From Tuberibacillus sp. Marseille-P3662 (GTDB lineage: Bacteria > Bacillota > Bacilli > Bacillales > Sporolactobacillaceae): a DNA stretch of 64,000 nucleotides. Shown one piece after another: positions 17,443 through 25,977 of the stretch. The position numbers and the translations under genes are program-made. Position 1 is the first letter of the stretch. Each line of letters starts with the position of its first letter. Under the pieces are notes generated by a model. That model was not told the origin of the DNA and did no database searches. It saw only the letters and a list, made by a program, of their open reading frames with translations. The DNA is taken from contig NZ_FXBS01000005.1 of NCBI RefSeq assembly GCF_900178005.1, forward strand, positions 186,001-250,000, written 5' to 3'.

Positions 17443-18690
17443 ATGAAACTCACAGCGAAGATTATCATTTATTTGATCGCTGGTTTTGCTATCGGTCTAT
17501 TACTTAATTTATTTGCACCCGACGTGTTCCAGCCCATTGATAAGTATTTCTTCAATCCTTTAGGAACGATTTTCCTCAACCTTATTAAAATGTTAGTTGT
17601 TCCGATCGTGTTTTTCTCGATTGTTCTTGGGACAGCTGGTTTGGGTGATCCAAAAAAGTTGGGTCGAATCGGTGGGAAAACGATTGTTTATTTTTTAATA
17701 ACAACAACTATAGCGATTTCATTGGCTATTGCGTTTGCTTACCTGATTCAACCCGGTAATTTTGGGAATATTGATACTTCTGGAGCGGCGTATGAGAGTC
17801 AAGAAGCGCCATCTGTGGTTGACACGTTCACGAGCATTATTCCGACGAACCCGATTCAGGCAATGGTGGAAGGTAACATGTTACAAATCATTGCTTTCTC
17901 GATTTTTATTGGATTGGCTTTGACGATGTTGGGCAAAAAGACAGAGGGAATTAAGAAGCTAATCGAACAGGGCAATGATATAATGATGTATCTTGTCAAT
18001 GTCATCATGAAATTTGCGCCATATGGTGCGTTCGGATTGGTGGCTTCCGCTGTCGGTGAAATGGGATGGGATGCTGCAAAAGCGATGGGATTATATATGA
18101 TCGTTGTTTTGTTGGTCCTATTTGTTCATGCTTTTGTTACTTATGGGTCAGCCGTTGCCTTTATTGCAAAACGCAGTCCGATTCAATTTTTCAAAGGTTT
18201 TTTACCAGCAATTACGGTTGCCTTTAGTACCTCTAGCAGTAGTTCAACATTGCCGGTGTCCATGGATATGGCGCAAAAGAATTTGAAGGTGCCGAAGTCG
18301 GTTAGCGGATTCGTTCAGCCATTGGGTGCGACCATTAATATGGATGGTACGGCAATTATGCAAGGTGTAGCAACCATATTTATTGCTCAAGTGTATGGGT
18401 CAGACCTGGCTTTCACACAGTTAGTCTTAGTTGTTTTGACGGCTGTATTGGCCAGTATTGGAACAGCAGGTGTACCAGGCGTTGGTTTAATTATGCTGGC
18501 GATGGTGCTTAACCAAGTTAACTTGCCTGTCGAAGGGATTGGCTTGATTATTGGTGTTGACCGGATTCTTGATATGACAAGGACAGCTCTTAATATTACG
18601 GGCGATGCTGCCTGCGCGGTAGTTGTGTCAGAAACTGAGAAGAAGCACGATGAAGATGAAAGTGAAGATTCATCCTTAGCGAATGCCTAA
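17443..18690 (+). CDS. Dicarboxylate/glutamate:cation symporter (DAACS family)
   Basis: 415 residues, eight-helix glutamate-transporter fold. The serine-rich re-entrant loop HP1 is visible as FSTSSSSSTLP and the transport-core signature as NMDGTAIMQG; the TM8 segment ends DRILDMTRTALNITGD. This matches GltT/GltP/DctP proteins, which import glutamate, aspartate or C4-dicarboxylates with Na+ or H+. Which substrate applies cannot be told. ATG 17443 lies seven bases after GGGGG; the upstream in-frame ATG lacks a site. The acidic C-terminal tail is ordinary. A strong terminator follows. Confidence 0.92.
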   Translation: MKLTAKIIIYLIAGFAIGLLLNLFAPDVFQPIDKYFFNPLGTIFLNLIKMLVVPIVFFSIVLGTAGLGDPKKLGRIGGKTIVYFLITTTIAISLAIAFAYLIQPGNFGNIDTSGAAYESQEAPSVVDTFTSIIPTNPIQAMVEGNMLQIIAFSIFIGLALTMLGKKTEGIKKLIEQGNDIMMYLVNVIMKFAPYGAFGLVASAVGEMGWDAAKAMGLYMIVVLLVLFVHAFVTYGSAVAFIAKRSPIQFFKGFLPAITVAFSTSSSSSTLPVSMDMAQKNLKVPKSVSGFVQPLGATINMDGTAIMQGVATIFIAQVYGSDLAFTQLVLVVLTAVLASIGTAGVPGVGLIMLAMVLNQVNLPVEGIGLIIGVDRILDMTRTALNITGDAACAVVVSETEKKHDEDESEDSSLANA

Positions 18691-18705
18691 ATAAATGATG
18701 AAGAA

Positions 18706-18728
18706 AACCCGGCTGAGGCCGGGTTTTT
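18706..18728 (+). terminator. Terminator after the symporter
   Basis: Perfect 8-bp GC-rich stem (18706-18713 with 18718-18725), TGAG loop, five T. Confidence 0.9.
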
Positions 18729-18849
18729 GCAATGAGTATCGTTTTACAGTCAGCAGGCGGACGATGATTCAATACGTGCCAAGCTCACCCATCTTTGTTC
18801 AGTCAACAATATATGGTATTGTATAAGGATGGAAATGAGGTGGCTACGA

Positions 18850-20112
18850 TTGAGTTATGATGTTATTGTAATTGGCGGCGGACCTGCGGGTTTAATGGCC
18901 TCAGTTTCAGCGGCTGAACATGGCGCTGCCGTTTTATTAGTTGATAAAGGTAATAAGCTTGGGCGCAAACTAGAAATCTCAGGTGGCGGCCGTTGTAATG
19001 TAACGAACCGGAAGCCTGCTAGAGAATTAGTTGAATATCTCCCGGGAAATGGGAAGTTTTTATACAGTGCGTTTGCCACGTTTGATAATGAAGCGATTAT
19101 CCAATTCTTTGAGGACCTTGGTATTGCCCTTAAGGAAGAAGACCGCGGACGTATGTTCCCGGTATCGGATTCCGCAAAAACCGTTGTTGATGCCCTTTTA
19201 CGAAAAATAAAGCATTTGAATGTTGACATCAGAACAAATGAACCGGTCGAAACGGTTCTGTATAACGGACAATCGGTGCAGGGTATCAAGTTAAAGTCAG
19301 GTCAGAAAATAGAGGCTACCAATGTCATCATTGCCGTTGGCGGCAAGTCAGTCCCGCGGACAGGTTCTACAGGTGATGGATACGCATGGGCGAAAATGGC
19401 TGGGCATACCATCACTGAATTGTATCCAACCGAAGTCCCCGTTACATCAAATGAGCCTTTTATTAAAAATAAGACACTCCAAGGCTTATCACTTCAGGAT
19501 GTAGCATTAACGGTACATAATCCGAAAGGTAAAGCGATCATTACGCATCGCTGGGATATGATTTTTACTCATTTTGGTCTATCTGGCCCGGCGGTACTGC
19601 GATGCAGCCAATTTATCGTTAAGGCGCTTAAAAAGTTTGCGGTAGATACGCTGGATATCAGCATTGATACTCAACCCGACAATAATGAAGAACAAGTTGT
19701 CCAAATGTTGATAAAACGAAGCAAGAACGATCCAAAAAAGGCTGTAAAAAATGTTTGGAAAGGGCTCGTTCCTGAACGGTATCTCCTATTTCTATTAGAA
19801 CGAATCGGATTGAGCGGTGAAACCAATTATCATGAATTACCAAAATCAGCTGCTCGTGAGTTAGCCCAAGCGTTAAAGGTCTTTCCTGTCAAAGTAAACG
19901 GAACCCTGTCTATTGAAAAAGCCTTTATTACCGGTGGCGGCGTGTCATTAAAAGAAGTCCATCCGAAAACAATGGCATCGAAATGGATGCAAGGCTTGTT
20001 TTTCTGTGGGGAAGTCTTGGATATCCATGGTTACACAGGCGGTTATAATATCACAGCAGCATTTACCACTGGGTATAACGCGGGCAAAAGCGCAGCTGAG
20101 TTTGCTTATTAA
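18850..20112 (+). CDS. ytfP: FAD-dependent flavoprotein of the HI0933/BaiN family (YtfP-like)
   Basis: 420 residues when started at the TTG at 18850, which has GAGGTGG seven bases upstream and gives the same length as B. subtilis YtfP. An ATG at 18829 in frame has no good site. FAD-binding motif [14 protein letters not shown] at the N-terminus, the family block [12 protein letters not shown], and the C-terminal [13 protein letters not shown]. Members are flavoproteins often annotated as NAD(P)/FAD oxidoreductases; BaiN reduces bile-acid intermediates in gut clostridia, but the role in Bacillales is unknown. The RDD gene follows 28 bases later and may share its transcript. Confidence 0.88.
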   Translation: MSYDVIVIGGGPAGLMASVSAAEHGAAVLLVDKGNKLGRKLEISGGGRCNVTNRKPARELVEYLPGNGKFLYSAFATFDNEAIIQFFEDLGIALKEEDRGRMFPVSDSAKTVVDALLRKIKHLNVDIRTNEPVETVLYNGQSVQGIKLKSGQKIEATNVIIAVGGKSVPRTGSTGDGYAWAKMAGHTITELYPTEVPVTSNEPFIKNKTLQGLSLQDVALTVHNPKGKAIITHRWDMIFTHFGLSGPAVLRCSQFIVKALKKFAVDTLDISIDTQPDNNEEQVVQMLIKRSKNDPKKAVKNVWKGLVPERYLLFLLERIGLSGETNYHELPKSAARELAQALKVFPVKVNGTLSIEKAFITGGGVSLKEVHPKTMASKWMQGLFFCGEVLDIHGYTGGYNITAAFTTGYNAGKSAAEFAY

Positions 20113-20140
20113 GGCAACTAAAAAAGGGGGGAGTTGAACA

Positions 20141-20566
20141 ATGACAATTGATCGCCCCGCCGGCTTTTGGATTCGTCTAGTCGCTTCAATATTAGATGGA
20201 TTAGCAACGGGCATCCCAATATCAATTGTGATTTATTTAATAACGGGTCAAGTGACAACAGAGGATACATTTATGGGAGGCTGGTGGACGGATATTCTCC
20301 TCGCATTATATTGGATTCTTGTCCCTGTCTATTGGCACGGTTATGTGATTGGAAAGAGGGCAATGGGGATTCGTATCGTTAAAGTGGATGGTGAGAATGT
20401 AACGATTTGGACGATGCTTATAAGGTATTTGACCATGGCCATAAGCTTTACGATCACATTGGGTATTGGCGGCATTGTCAGTGCATTTATGGTTGGATTG
20501 CGGGCGGACAAACGAAGTATTCATGATTTGGCCGCCGGTACATATGTTACTCATAATCAATGGTAG
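20141..20566 (+). CDS. RDD-family membrane protein
   Basis: 141 residues, three hydrophobic segments. The N-terminal RPAGFWIRLVASILDGL carries the family Arg and Asp residues, and HGYVIGKRAMGIRIVKVDG is the second conserved block. RDD proteins are small inner-membrane proteins of mostly unknown role; some act in Na+/H+ exchange. A strong GGGGGG lies just before the ATG. Probably co-transcribed with the preceding flavoprotein gene. Confidence 0.85.
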   Translation: MTIDRPAGFWIRLVASILDGLATGIPISIVIYLITGQVTTEDTFMGGWWTDILLALYWILVPVYWHGYVIGKRAMGIRIVKVDGENVTIWTMLIRYLTMAISFTITLGIGGIVSAFMVGLRADKRSIHDLAAGTYVTHNQW

Positions 20567-20642
20567 TTTTAAGCACCGTACTTGGATAAAAGCTTGATAC
20601 GGCGCTAAAATTAAAGAGAAATGATGTTAAGGGGTGTTATTG

Positions 20643-21620
20643 ATGACAGAAAAAAAGCTTGAGCATGCAACCTTTGCCGGTGGATGTTTCTGGTGTATGG
20701 TCAAACCATTTGATGAAATGCCGGGGATCCATGGAGTGGTTTCAGGTTATACGGGCGGTACAACGGAAAATCCAACCTACGCGGATGTATCAACAGATCG
20801 AACGGGTCACAGGGAAGCCGTTCAAATCACCTATGATCCGGTTGTTTTTCCATACGAAAAATTGCTCGACATTTTTTGGATGAACATTGATCCAACTGAT
20901 GCTGGCGGCCAATTTCATGATCGTGGTGAACATTATAAGACAGCGATCTATTATCACAATGACAAGCAAAAACAACTCGCTGAAAAGTCTAAGCAAGATT
21001 TGGATGCTAGTGGGAAATTCCAAGATCCGGTTGTGACGGATATTTTACCAGCAGCTACTTTTTATCCAGCAGAGGAAGGTCATCAAGACTATTATAAGAA
21101 AAATCCATTCCATTATAGCCGTTATTACGAAGGCTCCGGACGTAAAGGTTTTACTGAACATCATTGGCAATTGGCCAAGGATAAGGACACACTGAAGCAG
21201 GAATTGTCAGATATTCAATATAAGGTGACACAGGAAAATGCGACGGAACGTCCTTTTGAGAATGAATACTACGACAATGAGCAGGAAGGCATTTACGTTG
21301 ATATCGTATCAGGTGAGCCGTTGTTCAGTTCAAAAGACCAATATGACGCTGGTTGCGGATGGCCGAGCTTCACCAAGCCGTTACACAAACATCATATTAA
21401 TGAGGACTTAGATCAAAGCCATGGGATGATCCGGACAGAAGTTCGCAGCAAATTTGCCGATTCACACCTCGGTCACTTATTTGACGATGGGCCGGGCAAA
21501 GATGGCCTTAGATACTGTATCAACTCTGCTGCCATGCGATTTATACCGAAAGTTGATCTGGATCAAGAAGGTTACGGTGAATATAAGGCCTTGTTTGAGG
21601 ATTCGTCTGAGAAACAATAG
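20643..21620 (+). CDS. msrAB: Bifunctional peptide methionine sulfoxide reductase MsrA-MsrB
   Basis: 325 residues joining two enzymes. MsrA (about 1-165) has the nucleophile Cys15 in GGCFWC and repairs the S-epimer of methionine sulfoxide. MsrB (about 180-320) has GCGWPSF and ends with the catalytic [11 protein letters not shown], repairing the R-epimer. The MsrB half lacks the two CxxC zinc motifs (zinc-free type). B. subtilis keeps two separate genes; fusion proteins are known in many bacteria. ATG 20643 follows AAGGGG by nine bases. It likely protects cytosolic proteins from oxidation. Confidence 0.95.
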   Translation: MTEKKLEHATFAGGCFWCMVKPFDEMPGIHGVVSGYTGGTTENPTYADVSTDRTGHREAVQITYDPVVFPYEKLLDIFWMNIDPTDAGGQFHDRGEHYKTAIYYHNDKQKQLAEKSKQDLDASGKFQDPVVTDILPAATFYPAEEGHQDYYKKNPFHYSRYYEGSGRKGFTEHHWQLAKDKDTLKQELSDIQYKVTQENATERPFENEYYDNEQEGIYVDIVSGEPLFSSKDQYDAGCGWPSFTKPLHKHHINEDLDQSHGMIRTEVRSKFADSHLGHLFDDGPGKDGLRYCINSAAMRFIPKVDLDQEGYGEYKALFEDSSEKQ

Positions 21621-21640
21621 CTTGGCTGCAACCATTTGCG

Positions 21641-21678
21641 ATGATCCCTTTTAAGCAGGCACTGTTTAAAAGGGATCA
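21641..21678. terminator. Long hairpin downstream of msrAB
   Basis: A perfect 14-bp stem (21641-21654 with 21665-21678) and a 10-base loop. No T-run on either side, so termination is possible but not assured. Confidence 0.5.
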
Positions 21679-21778
21679 TTGTATAGTTAAGAAAAATTGA
21701 CGATATTTTCAAATTAAGACTGGTCATTTTCTGAAGGTCTTGCTACTATTGACATGACAAAGATTTGGGGGCGGTCAT

Positions 21779-22396
21779 GTGGGTGTTCTGCCATATGGAT
21801 TGATCATCGTTGCTTATTTATTTGGGTGTTTTATCACCGGCTATTACCTATACAGGATCCGTACTGGAAAAGACATCAGAACAATGGGAAGTCGCAATCC
21901 CGGGGCTCGCAATGTTAGTAGATACCTAGGTAAACCAGGGTTTATCTTAACATTACTCGGTGATATGCTGAAGGGTGTATTGGCCGTTACTCCAGCTATA
22001 TGGTTAAATATAAATGAGTTTTGGGTCATAATCTGTGGTTTAGCTGCTGTGCTTGGCCATCTCTGGCCGTTCCAACTTGGCTTTAAAGGTGGAAAAGGCA
22101 TTGCTGTTTATCTAGGTGTTATTCTTACCATCAATGGATGGTTGGCTTTCTATTTAGTTGGTCTATTTATAATCATTTGGTTATGGCTGCGACGCTTTAC
22201 GATCAGTGGCTTGCTCACCATTAGCGTTTTACCGCTCGTCCTTATCGTTCAGCAGCATTCGTGGGTGATGTGTGTGGGTTTGCTTCTAATGGCGGCCTTG
22301 TTACTTTATGCCCATCGGACAAACTTACGAAAAGATAAGAGTGGCGTGTCTGAGGAGGAAGAAGATGAACAATCAAACAACATCCCTTACATATAA
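21779..22396 (+). CDS. PlsY-like acyl-phosphate:glycerol-3-phosphate acyltransferase paralogue
   Basis: 205 residues, five hydrophobic segments. It keeps the PlsY glycine-rich layout, but the first motif reads GSRNPGARNVSR rather than the housekeeping GSGNIGATN; the second is FKGGKGIAVYLG. PlsY transfers an acyl group from acyl phosphate to glycerol 3-phosphate at the membrane. The altered motif and operon suggest a paralogue with another acceptor or a dedicated pool. GTG start seven bases after GGGGG. The acidic C-terminal tail overlaps the next gene by 32 bases, so the genes are translationally coupled. Whether a second, canonical plsY exists elsewhere cannot be seen here. Confidence 0.8.
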   Translation: MGVLPYGLIIVAYLFGCFITGYYLYRIRTGKDIRTMGSRNPGARNVSRYLGKPGFILTLLGDMLKGVLAVTPAIWLNINEFWVIICGLAAVLGHLWPFQLGFKGGKGIAVYLGVILTINGWLAFYLVGLFIIIWLWLRRFTISGLLTISVLPLVLIVQQHSWVMCVGLLLMAALLLYAHRTNLRKDKSGVSEEEEDEQSNNIPYI

Positions 22397-23996
22397 GATA
22401 GCATCAAAGTCTGATGAATTCAGACAAATCTATGCACTCAATTATGAAACTTTTGTGGAAGAAATCCCCCAGCATGAGCAAAATTCGGAACGGCAGCTGA
22501 TCGATCGTTTCCATGATGAAAATACTTACATCATTGCTCTTGATGGCGGTGTCCTTGTCGGCATGATTGCTATCCGCGGCAACCGTCCTTTTTCTCTTGA
22601 TCAAAAATTAGATCATTTAGATGATTATTTACCGGATGGATTTTCAGCATGTGAAATCCGCTTATTATCGGTCAAAAAGTCCTATCGGCATACAAGTGTT
22701 TTTTTTGGTTTGTGTGAAACTTTGGTTTCCTATTGTCTTGAGAATGGCTACGATATGGCACTCATTTCGGGAACAACGAGACAGGAAAAGTTGTACCGGC
22801 ATCTTGGTTTCAAATCATTCGGGCCCTTGGTCGGAACGGGTGAGGCGCAATATCAGCCGATGTACTTAACTAAGGAGCGGTTTGATCGGAAGACTGTGGC
22901 CTTTAAACGGGTCCTTGAGCGCCAAAGCCAGACTTATAGTTTGCTTCCGGGTCCTGTTAATGTCTCCAAAGATGTTCGACAGGCAATGGGCGTTGAGCCA
23001 TTGTCGCATCGTTCGAATGCTTTCAAGGATGAGCTGCACCGTACGAAAACCGCATTGTGTAACTATACTGGTGCAGCTCATGCTGAACTATTCGTCGGTA
23101 CGGGTACATTAGGTAATGATGTGGTCGCCGGTCAATTGTCGCTTTTGCAAGAACCGGGTTTGATTCTTGTGGGCGGTGAATTTGGTGAGCGATTAGTTGA
23201 CCATGCTAGCCGATTTGGACTGTCATTTGAAGTCTTGAAAAAGGCATGGGGAACACCCTTTAATCAGAAGGAAATTGAACACTTTTTAAGTAATCATCCT
23301 GAGATTGGATGGATTTGGACGGTTCACTGTGAAACATCGACGGGTTATGTTTTTGATGCTGAGACCTTAATGACTTTGTCAAAACAGTATGATGTCAAGT
23401 TGTGTCTGGATGGCAGCAGTTCCATCGGCGCGATTCCAATTGACCTTGGGCAAGTTTATTTAGCGACAACAGTAAGTGGTAAAGCGCTGGGGTCTTACGC
23501 AGGATTGACGATTGTTTTTTACAATCACAATGTCCGGCCTTCCGAGCAATTACCACGGTATCTTGACCTTGGTTTGTATGCTAAAAAAGAGGGTGTGCCG
23601 TTCACGCATTCATCCAATCTCGTATCGTCGTTACTGACAGCGCTTAGAGAAAGAGGCAAGCAAACGATGAACGATGAACTGCAAAAGTACGCTCGATGGC
23701 TGCGAGAAGTATTGGTAGAGAAAGGCTTTCAGTTAGTGGGGGATGACAGGCAGACGTCCCCGGCTGTTATTACCATTGAACTTCCTGATGCTTTATCCTC
23801 ACAATCTGTCGGTGATCAATTATTTAAGAAAGGGTATCATGTCAGTTATCAAAGTGATTACTTGTTAATGCGGAATTGGATTCAATTATCCTTGATGGGG
23901 GATCATTCTGCAGACAAAATCGAAGGTGCGGTCGCTGAGCTGGAACATATCTCTACACTGGCAGGAGGTCATCATCATTCGATTATTAAACACTAA
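22365..23996 (+). CDS. Fusion of a FeeM-like GNAT N-acyltransferase and a class V (AGT-like) aminotransferase
   Basis: 543 residues. Residues 1-190 form a GNAT domain resembling N-acyl-amino-acid synthases and autoinducer synthases (YALNYETFVEEIPQHE near the N-terminus, then CEIRLLSVKKSYR and the acyl-carrier-binding end LYRHLGFKSFGPLVG). Residues 200-530 are a PLP-dependent aminotransferase of the alanine-glyoxylate/serine-pyruvate type: YSLLPGPVNVS, SHRSNAF, and a Schiff-base Lys probably in TTVSGKALGSY after the PLP Asp segment LDGSSSIGAIPID. A single polypeptide could make an amine by transamination and N-acylate it; this is inference. ATG 22365 follows GAGGAGG. It overlaps both flanking genes. 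Confidence 0.83.
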   Translation: MNNQTTSLTYKIASKSDEFRQIYALNYETFVEEIPQHEQNSERQLIDRFHDENTYIIALDGGVLVGMIAIRGNRPFSLDQKLDHLDDYLPDGFSACEIRLLSVKKSYRHTSVFFGLCETLVSYCLENGYDMALISGTTRQEKLYRHLGFKSFGPLVGTGEAQYQPMYLTKERFDRKTVAFKRVLERQSQTYSLLPGPVNVSKDVRQAMGVEPLSHRSNAFKDELHRTKTALCNYTGAAHAELFVGTGTLGNDVVAGQLSLLQEPGLILVGGEFGERLVDHASRFGLSFEVLKKAWGTPFNQKEIEHFLSNHPEIGWIWTVHCETSTGYVFDAETLMTLSKQYDVKLCLDGSSSIGAIPIDLGQVYLATTVSGKALGSYAGLTIVFYNHNVRPSEQLPRYLDLGLYAKKEGVPFTHSSNLVSSLLTALRERGKQTMNDELQKYARWLREVLVEKGFQLVGDDRQTSPAVITIELPDALSSQSVGDQLFKKGYHVSYQSDYLLMRNWIQLSLMGDHSADKIEGAVAELEHISTLAGGHHHSIIKH

Positions 23997-25857
23997 GCGG
24001 CCTTTATCAGCCTTTTTATTCTATGTATTAGCGACTTTGATGATATGGATCAAAATTTATGTTGTTTATAAGCTCGTTTTTGACTTTCCAGCCCATTCGT
24101 TTCTTGAGCAAATCGTACTGGTTCTCAATCCTATTGGTTCTATTGCTTTGATCCTTGGTTGCAGCTTTTTCTTTTCTAAACAGTTGCGCCCGTGGCTCGT
24201 CATCTGTTTGGTTGTCGTTGTTACCGGCATTTTATATGCTAACATGCTTTATTATCGCTTTTATATTGATTTTGTAACGGTACCGGTCTTGTTTCAATTT
24301 CAAAACGTTGGCGGGCTCAGCCAAAGCACACTGGAGTTGATTCATGGATGGGATGTATTGTTGTTCTTGGATATTCCCATTCTCATTTGGTTGATGAAAC
24401 GGCGTGAAATAAACGGACGTTTCATGACCCAGCGGTTGAAATACAAGGTCGCGGGGACAAGTGTTGCTATTATAGCTTTAAGCATGGGTTTGTCGCTCAT
24501 CAGTCACCCCCAGTTTCTTTCAAAATATTATAACCGTGAATTGCTGGTATCGTCGCTCGGTCTATTCAACTATCATTTATATGATATCGGTCTGCAAATC
24601 TCTCATCCATTTAATAAAGCTATGGCTGACGGACTGGATACGGAGGAGACAGAGGATTATGTTGTCCAGAATAACGTGAAGGGGGGACCAGCAGATTCAT
24701 TCGGTGTTGCCGAGGGGAAAAATTTAATTTTTGTCATGCTGGAATCGACTCAAGGCTTCGCGATTGATAAGAAACTGCACGGGGAAGCGGTCACACCGTT
24801 TTTGAACAAACTCAAGGAACACAGCTATTATTTTGATAACTTTTATCATCAGACGGCTCAAGGCAAGACATCTGATGCGGAATTAATGGTGGATACGGGT
24901 CTTTATCCGTTGCCGAGCGGATCGGTATTTGTAAGGAAACCTGAGAATGCCTACAATAGTCTGCCGGATATTTTGGGGAAGCAAGGTTACACGTCCGTCG
25001 CTTTACACGGTAATGTCCGAGATTTTTGGAACCGTGCAGATATGTATGACAATTTAGGATACAACCATTTTTACTCCAAGCGCGATTATCATGTCACAGA
25101 GAATAATTCAGTTAACTATGGTCTTAAGGATATACCATTCATCGAGCAATCTATGCCCTATTTATCATCATTATCTGAGCCATTTTACGCGAAGTTTCTA
25201 TTATTAACGAATCATTTTCCATTTTTATTGGACAAAGAAGATCGCTTGATTCAAAAAGCTGACACAGAGGAAGATGTTGTCAACCGATATTTTACGACGG
25301 TTCGCTATGAGGATGAAGCAGTGAAGCACCTGTTTTCACGGCTGAAGGAAAAAGGACTTTATCAAAATTCGGTCATTGTGCTCATGGGTGACCATTATGG
25401 TATTTCGGAAAAATACAGTGAAGCACTTGGAGAGGCTTTGGACAAAAAAATAACGCCAATGACCGAAGTTCAGTTTGAAAAGGTGCCTTTGCTAATTCAC
25501 GTCCCTGGGCAGGAAGGTCAAGTGATTCATACGGTTGGCGGGGAAATTGACGTTCGACCGACGCTTTTGCATCTGTTAGGTGTGAAAACCGATCAGTATG
25601 TCTCTTTTGGCCAAGATTTGCTGTCAAAGCAAAACGATCAGTTCGTTGTGTTCCGAAATGGTAATTTTGTGTCGAATAAGTACGTCTATACGCAGAACAT
25701 TTGTTATGATGCCCAGTCGGGTGAAAAAGTAAAGCGCCATAAATGTTGGCCTTATATGCAAAAAGCGAAAAAGGAACTCCACCATTCTGATCAGGTTATT
25801 TTCGGTGATTTGTTGAGGTTTACTGGGGATAAAATGAAGAGCAGGCCAAGTCAATAG
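23977..25857 (+). CDS. LtaS-like membrane sulfatase-fold phosphoglycerol transferase
   Basis: About 626 residues: five N-terminal transmembrane helices (to about residue 190), then an extracellular sulfatase-type domain. Conserved LtaS blocks are FVMLES (metal Glu), QGKTSDAE with the nucleophile Thr at about 298, LHGNVRDFWNR, LLTNHFPF and MGDHYGIS. LtaS enzymes polymerise glycerol phosphate from phosphatidylglycerol into lipoteichoic acid. No ATG, GTG or TTG fits the strong AGGAGG at 23963-23968; the best-spaced codons are ATC 23974 and ATT 23977. A GTG at 23926 lacks a site. It overlaps the preceding gene by 20 bases and ends in a terminator. Confidence 0.87.
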   Translation: MRLLNTKRPLSAFLFYVLATLMIWIKIYVVYKLVFDFPAHSFLEQIVLVLNPIGSIALILGCSFFFSKQLRPWLVICLVVVVTGILYANMLYYRFYIDFVTVPVLFQFQNVGGLSQSTLELIHGWDVLLFLDIPILIWLMKRREINGRFMTQRLKYKVAGTSVAIIALSMGLSLISHPQFLSKYYNRELLVSSLGLFNYHLYDIGLQISHPFNKAMADGLDTEETEDYVVQNNVKGGPADSFGVAEGKNLIFVMLESTQGFAIDKKLHGEAVTPFLNKLKEHSYYFDNFYHQTAQGKTSDAELMVDTGLYPLPSGSVFVRKPENAYNSLPDILGKQGYTSVALHGNVRDFWNRADMYDNLGYNHFYSKRDYHVTENNSVNYGLKDIPFIEQSMPYLSSLSEPFYAKFLLLTNHFPFLLDKEDRLIQKADTEEDVVNRYFTTVRYEDEAVKHLFSRLKEKGLYQNSVIVLMGDHYGISEKYSEALGEALDKKITPMTEVQFEKVPLLIHVPGQEGQVIHTVGGEIDVRPTLLHLLGVKTDQYVSFGQDLLSKQNDQFVVFRNGNFVSNKYVYTQNICYDAQSGEKVKRHKCWPYMQKAKKELHHSDQVIFGDLLRFTGDKMKSRPSQ

Positions 25858-25874
25858 ACAATGGTCTGCTTTTA
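25840..25874 (+). terminator. Terminator of the plsY-like/GNAT-AT/ltaS-like operon
   Basis: A 9-bp stem (25840-25848 with 25862-25870, one G-U) overlaps the stop codon, and a T-run follows. Confidence 0.75.
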
Positions 25875-25944
25875 TTAGCAAATGCCCGTAAAGTATCAAA
25901 ATGTAACTTAAAGGATAGGTCCCTGAAAGAAATGCTAATAAATG

Positions 25945-25966
25945 ACCGCCGATGATGATCGGCGGT
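25945..25966 (-). terminator. Terminator-like hairpin of the protease operon
   Basis: Perfect 9-bp stem with GATG loop, 11 bases after the protease stop on the minus strand; a T-rich stretch follows on that strand. Confidence 0.65.
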
Positions 25967-25977
25967 TAATTTATGTT

